A stretch of DNA of 6,902 nucleotides, from contig JACQUI010000046.1 of assembly GCA_016210395.1 (NCBI GenBank), forward strand, positions 1-6,902, given 5' to 3'. Both the position numbers and the translations under genes were made by a program. The DNA comes from Chloroflexota bacterium. Lineage in GTDB: Bacteria; Chloroflexota; Dehalococcoidia; Lucifugimonadales; JACPCL1. Under the pieces are notes generated by a model. That model ran no database searches, was not told the DNA's origin, and saw only the letters and a list, made by a program, of their open reading frames with translations. Positions within the stretch are counted from its first letter, which is position 1. Each line of letters begins with the position of its first letter. Shown here piece by piece: positions 1 to 5,378 of the stretch.

Positions 1-70
1 AGCCACCCCCACCCCGCCTACGTTACGCGCCACACCAGTGGTGAGACGTACGCTGCAGCCGATACGGATC

Positions 71-412
71 CTACGCGCCTTCCTCCGGGTCTTCGGGGTC
101 CTCTGGGTCCTCTGGATCCTCAGGGTCCTCCGCGGGTTCTTCCTCGATGTCCGCCACGTCCTCCTCGAAGTCGGCGATGGCCTTCAGCGCCCGTTCCTCA
201 TGCTTGGCCATTTCGTCGGCTGCCCGGTCAGGGTCTTTGGCGATTCTCTCGGCGACTTTGGCGTCGTACGCCGCGAGCTGGGCATCCAGATCCGCTTCCA
301 GATCTGCCCTCGTCTCGCCGCCGGCAAACACTGCGCCAGTGCCCAACGCGGCTGTGATCAACAACGTGAGGACAATCCCAATAGCTCGAATTGTGGTGTA
401 CAGACCTCTCAT
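71..412 (-). CDS. Secreted acidic coiled-coil-like protein with C-terminal EDP repeats
   Basis: Predicted 113-residue exported protein of unknown function. The ATG at 412 is chosen because the minus strand reads GAGGAGG about 5 bases before it. Upstream in-frame ATGs at 436 and 442 and a longer start at 505 have no comparable ribosome site. Residues 1-30 look like a signal peptide: a short basic n-region with R2 and R9, a hydrophobic stretch at about 11-25, and a possible cleavage after AVFA at 30. Residues 33-92 are charged and alanine-rich with heptad-like spacing, so probably helical or coiled coil. Residues 95-109 are five EDP tripeptides, encoded by five 9-base repeats, then EEGA and the stop. 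The mature protein is very acidic. It lies about 250 bases downstream of the 68-residue gene and may have its own promoter. I do not recognise a family. Metal or polycation binding, or a surface linker, would fit the composition but is speculation. Confidence 0.75.
   Translation of the reverse strand: MRGLYTTIRAIGIVLTLLITAALGTGAVFAGGETRADLEADLDAQLAAYDAKVAERIAKDPDRAADEMAKHEERALKAIADFEEDVADIEEEPAEDPEDPEDPEDPEDPEEGA
86..130 (-). repeat. Five tandem 9-base units encoding EDP
   Basis: Five consecutive 9-base units form the 3' end of the acidic secreted protein. On the plus strand they read cgggtcttc, ggggtcctc, tgggtcctc, tggatcctc and agggtcctc. Each gives Glu-Asp-Pro on the minus strand. The units differ mainly at synonymous positions. 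This is a short coding minisatellite whose copy number could vary by slippage without shifting frame. Confidence 0.85.
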
Positions 413-562
413 CCCAGCCTCCTCGTTTCTTGTCATGGCCATCTTTGTGCTAACAGGACCGCACTCGCACACTTGCAGGCTCTCACCCCCCTTCAACCGC
501 CCCACCGTGCTGCGCCGCCGGGGCTATGCCCTGCCGATGAGCAGCGCCTCGGCCGCAACAAT

Positions 563-578
563 GTGTCTTCGTGTCTTC
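563..578. repeat. Tandem 8-base repeat in a gene gap
   Basis: GTGTCTTC occurs twice head to tail between the 68-residue gene and the acidic secreted protein. Sequences of the type CTTCGTGTCTTCG are familiar to me as remnants of dispersed intergenic repeats in environmental bacterial genomes, but one copy here does not prove that. The rest of the 413-660 gap holds only a short hairpin at 623-637 and no supported gene. Confidence 0.4.
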
Positions 579-622
579 CCGCGCCATGAGAAATGCGGTA
601 GCTGGACAGGCCTTCGCCAGCC

Positions 623-637
623 TGCCTTTCCAAGGCA
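623..637 (-). terminator. Weak hairpin after the 68-residue gene
   Basis: Six-base arms TGCCTT/AAGGCA around a 3-base loop lie about 25 bases past the stop codon at 661 on the minus strand. No T-run follows, so this is at best a weak terminator or processing hairpin for the metallo-beta-lactamase-fold/68-residue transcript. Confidence 0.25.
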
Positions 638-660
638 TGAAACGCAGATGAGCCGGCCCC

Positions 661-867
661 TTAGACGTCCCGAACGGGGAAGGTCGCGCCGTAAAAGGAC
701 ATGAGCGCCTTGAAGCGCTGGCCCTTCATCCACCTATCGAAGAGCAAGACGGCGATTGTCCTGGCCTCCTCCTCGTCGTCCGGCGCTATGCTTTCCCCGT
801 ATTCATGGAAAGCGCGCAACACCCTTGCCAGGTCTTCCGCAATAGGGGCCAAGCTCATAGTCGTCAT
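661..867 (-). CDS. Small helical hypothetical protein, 68 residues
   Basis: A short protein of unknown function with no signal peptide or membrane segment, so probably cytoplasmic. The ATG at 867 is preferred over an in-frame GTG at 885, because GGAGGAGG lies 8 bases before the ATG and the GTG overlaps that ribosome site. The sequence reads as alternating amphipathic helices: residues 8-22 (IAEDLARVLRAFHEY), an acidic turn PDDEEE near 29-34, then a helix through RTIAVLLFDRWMKGQRFKALMSFY, and a tail ending PVRDV. It begins 60 bases after the stop of the metallo-beta-lactamase-fold gene on the same strand, with no strong hairpin between, so the two are probably cotranscribed. The strong ribosome site and coding-like composition support a real gene. 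I cannot name a family. Confidence 0.7.
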   Translation of the reverse strand: MTTMSLAPIAEDLARVLRAFHEYGESIAPDDEEEARTIAVLLFDRWMKGQRFKALMSFYGATFPVRDV

Positions 868-927
868 GCTTTTTGCCTCCTCCACCTTCTCACTGGAAAA
901 CGCGGGCGCGCCCGGCTTGCCGCCTCG

Positions 928-1800
928 CTACTTGGTCAGAGGAAAGGGCATATTCCGCTGAAGCTTCACGACTCGGACAAGGGTACCCATCATGTGTATG
1001 GCCTCTTCCCACTGCGCGACGGTTGTCGTGCCAGGGGGCGGGACAACGCGATGGTGATGGGCAATCACCTGCTTGAGGTTGGGGTTGTTGGCGGCGACCA
1101 GGCGCACGATCTGGGCGGCGTCCATGGGGTCACGCGCCGTGTTCAGGGGGACGATGGCAAGGTCCGGCTTGAAGGCCGCGCCCCACATCTGCATGTCCAT
1201 GGTGGCGGCGGAGCTGCCGGCGAAGTAGATGGTGTACCCGTTTTCCAGGGTGATGAAGAAGCCGGCTGCAGGCCCGCCGTACGGGTTCTGCGCGGTCGGC
1301 TGCGGCAGCCCGGAGCCATGCACCGACCCCACGACGCGGATGGTGATGTCACCGAACTGGTGCCAGTTGCCTGGATTGCTCCTGATGACCTGCGTAGAGG
1401 TCAGGCCCTTCTCAATCAGCCAGGACCCAAGCTCGAAGCCGCCTGCCACGACCTGCGCGCCTGTCTTTTGCGCAATGGCAATGGTATCGCCCAGCTCATC
1501 GCCGTGGCCGTTGGGGACCAGGATGAGGTTAGCCTTCTGGATGTCGTTCAGGGTGATACTGGCGTCGGGGTTCCCCGTAATGAAGGGGTTCGTATGAATA
1601 ACCGTCCCGTTGACCGAAGTGATCCGAAAGTGCGACCACCCGAACCACTCCAGCGTCGGGACGCCTGCGGTCTCTACTGCCTCCGGCTGAGCGGCTGGGC
1701 CCGCCGCCACAGGCGAGGATGGGGCCATCCCGCCGAAGACCAGCAACCCCAGAGCCAATGCCGCCAGTCCAATAACGACCATTGCAAGGGTCTTCACCAT
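928..1800 (-). CDS. Exported UlaG/YtkL-type metallo-beta-lactamase-fold protein with altered metal ligands
   Basis: A 290-residue member of the metal-dependent hydrolase branch of the metallo-beta-lactamase fold (UlaG/YtkL-like, Lactamase_B_2). The ATG at 1800 is used because GGAGGTG lies just upstream; the ATG at 1818 lacks such a site. Residues 1-34 form a signal peptide or anchor with hydrophobic core AMVVIGLAALALGLLVFGG, followed by an Ala/Pro linker to about 46. Family landmarks appear in order: LEWFGWSHFRI (50-60), IHTNPFITGNP (68-78), LILVPNGHGDELGD (92-105), VVGSVHGSG (156-164), YGGPAAGFFITLENG (174-188), IYFAGSSA (191-198), PDLAIVPLN (212-220), QVIAHHHRV (244-251). The usual THGHxDH is NGHGDE here: the first His is Asn97, the last His is Glu102, while His99 and Asp101 remain. 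The usual HAGDT is FAGSS, so the bridging Asp is Ser196. The usual IDPF Asp is Asn71. His161 and His248-250 are kept. The fold is likely; ordinary two-zinc hydrolysis is doubtful. It is exported, unlike the cytoplasmic relatives. Confidence 0.88.
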   Translation of the reverse strand: MVKTLAMVVIGLAALALGLLVFGGMAPSSPVAAGPAAQPEAVETAGVPTLEWFGWSHFRITSVNGTVIHTNPFITGNPDASITLNDIQKANLILVPNGHGDELGDTIAIAQKTGAQVVAGGFELGSWLIEKGLTSTQVIRSNPGNWHQFGDITIRVVGSVHGSGLPQPTAQNPYGGPAAGFFITLENGYTIYFAGSSAATMDMQMWGAAFKPDLAIVPLNTARDPMDAAQIVRLVAANNPNLKQVIAHHHRVVPPPGTTTVAQWEEAIHMMGTLVRVVKLQRNMPFPLTK

Positions 1801-1951
1801 CTCACACCTCCACACCACATGTATCCCTTAAGATGAATACGCCGGCGGGCCGCCAATGGATTCGCGATCCCGCTGGGATCCACTCAAGCAGGACGAAACG
1901 GCCCAACAGCAATCCGCGCAATAGAGGGAAAGGCCCAAAGGTATTGATATA

Positions 1952-1974
1952 GGATGCCTGCTGTGCAGGCGTCC
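1952..1974 (-). promoter_or_regulatory. Leader hairpin upstream of the metallo-beta-lactamase-fold gene
   Basis: A 10-base-pair stem with one G-T pair closes a 3-base loop; its core is GCCTGC/GCAGGC. On the minus strand it is followed by TATATCAATACC. It sits between the CTAG motif at 1984-1999 and the gene start at 1800. It could be an attenuator, an mRNA stabiliser or part of a regulator site. The remaining 1801-1951 stretch shows no gene; a 63-codon frame there has no ribosome site or coding-like composition. Confidence 0.4.
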
Positions 1975-1983
1975 CTGCCAGTG

Positions 1984-1999
1984 CTTAGAGTCTAGAACT
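1984..1999. promoter_or_regulatory. CTAG-motif site A (putative operator)
   Basis: Plus-strand cTTAGAGTCTAGAACT, centred about 190 bases before the start of the metallo-beta-lactamase-fold gene. It matches site B (2632-2647) at 14 of 16 positions and shares AGTCTAGAA with site D and CTAGAACT with site C. The shared, partly palindromic sequence and its position upstream of a gene suggest protein binding. The link to the TrmB-like regulator is inference. Confidence 0.5.
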
Positions 2000-2055
2000 G
2001 TGCTGGAGGTCAGGTGCAATGTCAGGGATTGCTGCGGCGTCCCGCCTGAGAAGGA

Positions 2056-2092
2056 ATGAGGGTGTAGCGGGCTAGCGCCGCCACACCCTCAT
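2056..2092 (-). terminator. Strong hairpin after the small barrel gene
   Basis: Ten-base perfect arms ATGAGGGTGT/ACACCCTCAT, with a further GCGG/CCGC stem inside after one mismatch. The structure is 44 bases past the stop of the 2136-2501 gene on the minus strand and is followed there by TCCTTCTC, a pyrimidine-rich but not pure T tail. Best read as the transcription terminator of that gene. Confidence 0.6.
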
Positions 2093-2135
2093 CGTCGTCC
2101 ATCGGGGGGAGAAACGGGGAGGCTTTAGGATGTCG

Positions 2136-2501
2136 TTACTGTGGGGTCAGACCATATAGGGCGGAAAGCTGCTGCTCGGTGACGAACTCTTGCTTTGTCC
2201 CTACGGCCTTCTGGGCCTCTTGCAGGCCTGCCCTGAACTGGCTGGCGTTAACCAACGGCGTCACTTCGCACTGCGACAGCCCGCTGATCTGCATGAAACC
2301 GACGATCCTCTGGACCTCTTCTTTAGAGGCCACCTCTGCGATTACACAGCAGCCGGTGCTATGGCCGGTGGTCCCGTAGACGGCCTTGGCTCTTGGATCC
2401 CTGGCCAACTGCTGAATGCACAGCGAGATGTTGGCCAACTGCTGCGGTGTAGCCTGTGACAGGTCCGGGCCTCTTCCTTCGATGAGCCACTGTTGCATCA
2501 T
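2136..2501 (-). CDS. Small ferredoxin-like (dimeric alpha/beta barrel type) protein
   Basis: A 121-residue cytoplasmic protein. The start is the ATGATG pair at 2501/2498; GAGGGGAG lies just upstream and either ATG is usable. The order of elements suggests a single ferredoxin-like domain of the muconolactone-isomerase/YciI type: strand QQWLIEG (3-9), long helix 18-40, paired strands TTGHSTGCCVIAEV (44-57), helix SKEEVQRIVGFMQ (59-71), strand CEVTPLV (78-84). The VTPL ending is like that of muconolactone isomerase-type domains. A Gln/Ala-rich helical tail of about 35 residues follows, ending with a short helix (TEQQLSALYGL). Visible candidate functional residues are His47, Cys51-Cys52 and Cys78. 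Substrate is unknown; signalling, haem-related or simply structural roles are all possible. It is a single-gene unit between a CTAG-rich operator-like site upstream and a terminator-like hairpin downstream. Confidence 0.72.
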   Translation of the reverse strand: MMQQWLIEGRGPDLSQATPQQLANISLCIQQLARDPRAKAVYGTTGHSTGCCVIAEVASKEEVQRIVGFMQISGLSQCEVTPLVNASQFRAGLQEAQKAVGTKQEFVTEQQLSALYGLTPQ

Positions 2502-2621
2502 CAGTCTCCCCTCTCGTTTTTAGAGTTTCTCCACCTGGGATATGCTCTGCGCCCCCGCACTTCCTCCCTGATGACGACCACAAGCATTGTCACGGAAAGA
2601 GGGTAGAGCGCGCCAGGACAT

Positions 2622-2654
2622 GAAGACTAGACCTAGAGTCTAGGACTAGAGTTC
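2622..2654. promoter_or_regulatory. CTAG-rich 33-base dyad, site B (putative operator)
   Basis: Four CTAG tetramers fall within 23 bases. The whole segment is an imperfect palindrome centred on G2638: CCTAGA-g-TCTAGG in the middle, flanking CTAG on both sides after one mismatch, and outer GAA/TTC after two more. That is 13 of 16 pairs. It is centred about 137 bases upstream of the small barrel gene start. The inner part repeats site A almost exactly. This is the strongest transcription-factor-like site in the window. Confidence 0.62.
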
Positions 2655-2662
2655 TGTTATAG

Positions 2663-2674
2663 AAAAGCGCTTTT
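2663..2674. promoter_or_regulatory. Perfect 12-base palindrome near site B
   Basis: AAAAGCGCTTTT is a perfect palindrome 9 bases from the edge of the site B dyad, preceded by TAG. A similar TAGAAAGCGC overlaps site D at 5295-5304. It may be a second protein site or an accidental A/T-flanked GCGC. Confidence 0.3.
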
Positions 2675-2761
2675 GTGGCATCCAGGCGCGCAGCACAATC
2701 GGAGGGACGCAGCATGGAGCGTGTTTCAGCAGACACTCGGGGATGTGACGATAACTGTGCC

Positions 2762-2805
2762 AGGCATTCGTAGGGGCGGGTTTCAACCCGCCCCTACGAA
2801 TGCCT
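2762..2805. repeat. Palindromic intergenic repeat with GTAGGGGCG core
   Basis: Twenty-base perfect arms, from AGGCATTC through GTAGGGGCGGGT and its complement, around a 4-base TTCA centre. The form GTAGGGGCGGGTTT...CCCGCCCCTAC is one I recall as a dispersed palindrome in Chloroflexota genomes. Translated across, it gives the typical artefact GIRRGG-x2-PAPTNA. It probably forms a stable hairpin in either transcript and may also stop transcription past the regulator gene. Confidence 0.75.
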
Positions 2806-2893
2806 ACTGGATACGATATTCGCCGAAGCCGGGGAGCCCCATCGCACGCACATTCTGGGACCGACTTCGCATCTCTGTCCCTAGGGATTGACG

Positions 2894-2918
2894 CGCCTCC
2901 CGCGAGCGCGGGCAGGCG
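2894..2918 (-). terminator. GC-rich hairpin after the TrmB-like gene
   Basis: Arms CGCCT/AGGCG and CCCGC/GCGGG with one bulge, about 23 bases past the stop at 2941 on the minus strand. No T-run follows, so it is a possible terminator or 3'-end protecting hairpin for the regulator mRNA. Confidence 0.4.
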
Positions 2919-2940
2919 ACACCCTACGTTGACCAATCGC

Positions 2941-3894
2941 TCAGCTACCAGGGGCAGGCTGAGCAGATACGAGCGAATGGAAGGGGTCTTCCACCAACTG
3001 GCCTGATGGGCCTGCATCTTCTTCCCTGCTCGCGCTCATCCGGTACACGTCCAGGGCTTGGCCAAGGCGCTCCAGCCAGCCGCTTCCCGGCTCGCCTGCC
3101 CCGAGCATGGCAAGATTCAACGCCACTGTTCCCGGCGACGCCACTTCCGGCAGCCGTTTGCCCAGGTCTGAAAGCAACGCTGCAATGGACATGTTCTGGC
3201 ACAGGAACCGCGCCGCTATGTCTACGATGAGTGGTTGCTGGGTGCACACCACCAGGTCGTTGTCGCCCGTCCCCAGAGCGCCCAGGAACAGCTCCTTGTT
3301 GTCGGCTACCATCAGCAGCCACCTTCCGCCACGCTCCGGCGCAAGCCGGTATTCGCGGTAGATGGACCCGCAGCAGTTTCCACACGCCGGGCTGCAGGCC
3401 TCGGCGCAGAAGGTATCTATGCGGACGCCGCGCTCTACCGCCGCTGAGAAGTCATTGGCCAGCATCGAGGCCTCTCTGCGCCATGAGAAGACGTACAGGC
3501 GGCTCCGGGCCGTGCGGACGACGATCCTTGCCTTCTCTATCAGGGCAAGGTAGCCGCGCGCCTGAGTAATGTACTGGCGGCCTGCTTGGCCTTGCGGGGA
3601 CTGCAGCGCCCGCTTGGCTCTATCCAGCACACTGGAAAGGCCCCCTTCCAGGTCGCGGAGCAGCACCTCCGAGGGGACCGCCATGTACCGCGTGCCTGTG
3701 GTCCCCTCAGAGCTGACGACGGCGCCCCGCGCCTCAAGCTTCTTCAGCACTTCGTAAATGTTCGGACGGGGGATTCCGGAAGCCTTGGCCACCTGGTATC
3801 CCGTCGCGGGGCCGCCTTGAAGTAAAGCCACGTAGGTCCGCGCTTCGTAGTCTCCAAACCCCAGTTGTTGCAACAGGTTCTCACTGAGTCCCAT
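2941..3894 (-). CDS. TrmB-family transcription regulator with a cysteine cluster
   Basis: A 317-residue cytoplasmic DNA-binding regulator. The ATG at 3894 has AGAGGTGG just upstream. Residues 1-75 are a TrmB-type winged helix-turn-helix: LGFGDYEARTYVALLQGGPATGYQVAKASGIPRPNIYEVLKKLEARGAV, where IPRPNIYEVLKKL is the typical recognition helix, then a wing at about 58-72. A linker helix at about 78-125 follows (LLRDLEGGLSSVLDRAKRAL), then a phospholipase-D-like effector domain from about 130 (SRLYVFSW, AAVERGVRIDTF, RWLLMVADNKELFLGAL). Inside it is C163-x3-C167-x3-C171-x2-C174-C175, with further Cys at 217 and 232. TrmB proteins usually bind sugars there; this cluster instead suggests metal, Fe-S or thiol sensing, which is inference. 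The C-terminal tail after about 285 is Ser/Pro-rich and probably disordered. The gene is monocistronic, with a CTAG-motif site upstream that may be its own operator. Confidence 0.9.
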   Translation of the reverse strand: MGLSENLLQQLGFGDYEARTYVALLQGGPATGYQVAKASGIPRPNIYEVLKKLEARGAVVSSEGTTGTRYMAVPSEVLLRDLEGGLSSVLDRAKRALQSPQGQAGRQYITQARGYLALIEKARIVVRTARSRLYVFSWRREASMLANDFSAAVERGVRIDTFCAEACSPACGNCCGSIYREYRLAPERGGRWLLMVADNKELFLGALGTGDNDLVVCTQQPLIVDIAARFLCQNMSIAALLSDLGKRLPEVASPGTVALNLAMLGAGEPGSGWLERLGQALDVYRMSASREEDAGPSGQLVEDPFHSLVSAQPAPGS

Positions 3895-4015
3895 ACCCCA
3901 CCTCTTTGCTGTTGTTGAATAGTTGGGCAGCCTTGCCGGGCGTAGATGCTCTCCACTTCATCACGGCCGGGCTTGCCGCCGGGACCAGGCACACCAGCTT
4001 CTCCACCGCCTACAT

Positions 4016-4061
4016 CTTAGAACACACTTTCCGCTGAGCACCTAGAACTTTTGTCTAGACA
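4016..4061. promoter_or_regulatory. CTAG-motif site C upstream of the TrmB-like gene
   Basis: Three related elements lie here: CTTAGAAC at 4016-4023, CCTAGAAC at 4041-4048 and the perfect 10-base palindrome TGTCTAGACA at 4052-4061. The CTAG pair is centred about 156 bases before the regulator start. CTAGAACT at 4042-4049 is identical to part of site A. Autoregulation by the encoded protein is a reasonable inference. The rest of 3895-4148 shows no gene. Confidence 0.5.
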
Positions 4062-4148
4062 CATCTGACCTACCTGCTGAGGCCACGCTGTAGCTGGGCG
4101 ATGCATGTGCGATGAGCGGAGCCGTTGCTCCTATGGGCGCATACGAAC

Positions 4149-4193
4149 CGAGGCCGGCGCTGGGGGAGCATCCCTCCCGCCAGACCGGCCTCG
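4149..4193 (-). terminator. GC-rich hairpin after the DUF5666-like gene
   Basis: Perfect 9-base arms CGAGGCCGG/CCGGCCTCG with a GC-rich centre that can pair further (GGCG/CGCC). It lies 41 bases past the stop at 4234. The T-run TTTT follows it on the plus strand, so the structure would work best for plus-strand transcription, but on the minus strand it still ends the only nearby gene. A bidirectional terminator is likely. Confidence 0.55.
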
Positions 4194-4233
4194 TTTTCAG
4201 GTAAGCGCGTCTTGAGCAGTCTCCGGCTGCTGG

Positions 4234-5103
4234 CTAGGCCATGGCAAAGGAGACGATGACGATCACACCCTTGCGGACCGTGGGATCAACTTCGGTCAGA
4301 GCCGGCACGATGTTGAAGCTGGCGTCGCCGATGACCCACACGTTGTTATCCGTGGAGATGAGGACGCCGCTGTACAGCAGCGCGGTCTCGACGCTGGCAG
4401 GGATGACGGTCTGAGGGCCGACAGCCTTTCCAACGATCCTCTCGGCAACGATTGGACCGGGCTCAACCGTCCGCAGCGCGATGACCTTGACCAGGTCACC
4501 GACGCCAGGGTTGTTGTCCAGGCGCACGCCCTCGCCCAGGTAGACGGGAAGGTTCTGGCTGCCGATCTTCCACTCCAGGCCGTCGGCGCTGATGCTGGTT
4601 ACCACGCCTTGGATGACATACTCGACAATAGTGCCCTGAGGGAGGCCGGCGGGCATCACGTCGGTATTGCTCATGGGCGCGGGATGGGGCGTTGCGGGCA
4701 CTGCCAGAGCGCCATCGGCAGGTCCAATTTCAAGAGCATTGAAGCTGAGTCCGCCGTTCGTCGGGACGCAGCGGGCAAGACTGACCACTACGGAGCCGCT
4801 GACGCTGTCGGTCACGCTGATCTTGCACGTAGGAGCGCTGAAGCCATTTGCCTGAACCTTGTACCGGCCCTGGTTATCCGCGGTCCCCATGACCACGCCG
4901 TTAATGCTGATGTCGGCGCCCGGCTGAGCGCCGGAGCCCTCAACGCGCAGTTGCCCGCCTTTCATCTCAGCCTTGTTCACCACCAAGGCTGCCGCGTACG
5001 TGGGAGACACCAAGCTCATCGCAACACCGAACAGGGCTATCACAAGCACCGCAAGCAGCGCCATGCGACCTATCCCAACTTTACCTGCCACCGCACTGAC
5101 CAT
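4234..5103 (-). CDS. Secreted protein with Big/CarboxypepD-like and DUF5666-like domains
   Basis: A 289-residue exported protein of unknown function. The ATG at 5103 is chosen because AAGGAGGA lies 9 bases upstream; the ATG at 5133 has only a weak site. Residues 1-38 are a signal peptide: K8, R13, core MALLAVLVIALFGVAMSLV, likely cleavage after TYAA. Residues 40-112 form a small beta-sandwich of the regulatory/Big type (VVNKAEMKGGQLRVEGSGAQPGADISING..., then TADNQGRYKVQA), with Cys93 and Cys112 placed to form a disulfide. A Pro/Ala/Asn linker covers about 125-155. Residues 158-223 resemble DUF5666: VEYVIQGVVTSIS, LEWKIGSQNLPVYLGEGVRLDNNPGVGDLVKVIALRT, PIVAERI. A second, shorter unit spans 242-289 (LYSGVLISTDNNVWVIGDASFNI... 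GVIVIVSFAMA) and lacks the final A-x-x-I strand. Probably cell-surface binding or structural. A CTAG-motif site lies upstream and a hairpin downstream. Confidence 0.8.
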   Translation of the reverse strand: MVSAVAGKVGIGRMALLAVLVIALFGVAMSLVSPTYAAALVVNKAEMKGGQLRVEGSGAQPGADISINGVVMGTADNQGRYKVQANGFSAPTCKISVTDSVSGSVVVSLARCVPTNGGLSFNALEIGPADGALAVPATPHPAPMSNTDVMPAGLPQGTIVEYVIQGVVTSISADGLEWKIGSQNLPVYLGEGVRLDNNPGVGDLVKVIALRTVEPGPIVAERIVGKAVGPQTVIPASVETALLYSGVLISTDNNVWVIGDASFNIVPALTEVDPTVRKGVIVIVSFAMA

Positions 5104-5264
5104 TTTCAGAATCCTCCTTGTATATATGTGCATCTTTCCAGATTGGATTTGTTCTTGCTCCCGGTCGCCCCGCCAAACAAGAGCAGGTTCCCCGGAAGAC
5201 TTACCAGTGGGACGCGCGCCATGAGTTCAGAATAAGAGCACGCGCCGCTTCCAAGAAGTAGAAC

Positions 5265-5289
5265 CGTTACTAACGAAGTAGCTGTAACG
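5265..5289. promoter_or_regulatory. Inverted CGTTAC/GTAACG copies beside site D
   Basis: CGTTAC at 5265-5270 is inverted as GTAACG at 5284-5289, and CGTTA-c-TAACG is itself an 11-base dyad at 5265-5275. It lies on the gene side of site D, about 165-185 bases before the DUF5666-like start. It could be a second operator, but is short enough to be chance. Confidence 0.3.
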
Positions 5290-5290
5290 C

Positions 5291-5304
5291 CAGTCTAGAA
5301 AGCG
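5291..5304. promoter_or_regulatory. CTAG-motif site D upstream of the DUF5666-like gene
   Basis: Plus-strand cAGTCTAGAAAGCGC; AGTCTAGAA is identical to nine bases of site A. It is centred about 193 bases before the start codon at 5103. This is a single half-dyad, weaker than sites A-C. Confidence 0.4.
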
Positions 5305-5310
5305 CAGGAA

Positions 5311-5358
5311 GAACGCTGGACGCGTTCAGGGGAACGGGCGCTCGCCCAAACAGCGTTC
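5311..5358. repeat. Nested inverted repeats
   Basis: GAACGCTG at 5311-5318 pairs with CAGCGTTC at 5351-5358. Inside, GGGCG/CGCCC forms a small hairpin at 5336-5347. Alternatively GAACGC pairs with GCGTTC at 5322-5327. The two pairings exclude each other, as in a switching RNA, though nothing shows that this is transcribed in a leader. Confidence 0.45.
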
Positions 5359-5378
5359 GTAGAGGCAGACCTGTGTGG

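Larger units (their letters stand above)
2502..2940. other. Non-coding gap between the TrmB-like gene and the small barrel gene
   Basis: This 439-base gap holds, from the regulator side, a hairpin at 2894-2918, a 44-base palindromic element at 2762-2805, a 12-base perfect palindrome AAAAGCGCTTTT at 2663-2674 and the CTAG-rich dyad at 2622-2654. Open frames across it (for example minus 2646-3017) read through the palindromic element and give Pro/Gly/Arg-rich non-protein-like sequence, so I call no gene. Confidence 0.7.

Noticed and set aside
524..733. 69-codon minus-strand open frame
   Set aside because: Overlaps the 68-residue gene in another frame, without a ribosome site.
805..1836. 343-codon plus-strand open frame
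   Set aside because: It is the antisense shadow of the metallo-beta-lactamase-fold gene, whose minus-strand product shows clear family motifs.
1828..2019. 63-codon minus-strand open frame
   Set aside because: It covers the leader hairpin and site A, has mixed composition and no ribosome site.
2762..2805. CRISPR-like palindromic repeat
   Set aside because: Only single copies of each palindrome occur, with no regularly spaced array or cas gene.
2646..3017. 123-codon minus-strand open frame over the gap and the end of the regulator gene
   Set aside because: It overlaps the regulator gene, reads through the palindromic repeat (giving GIRRGGLKPAPTNA), has no ribosome site and is not protein-like.
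4149..4193. tRNA-like or riboswitch structure
   Set aside because: Only one long stem is visible; no cloverleaf, anticodon arm or known aptamer pattern.
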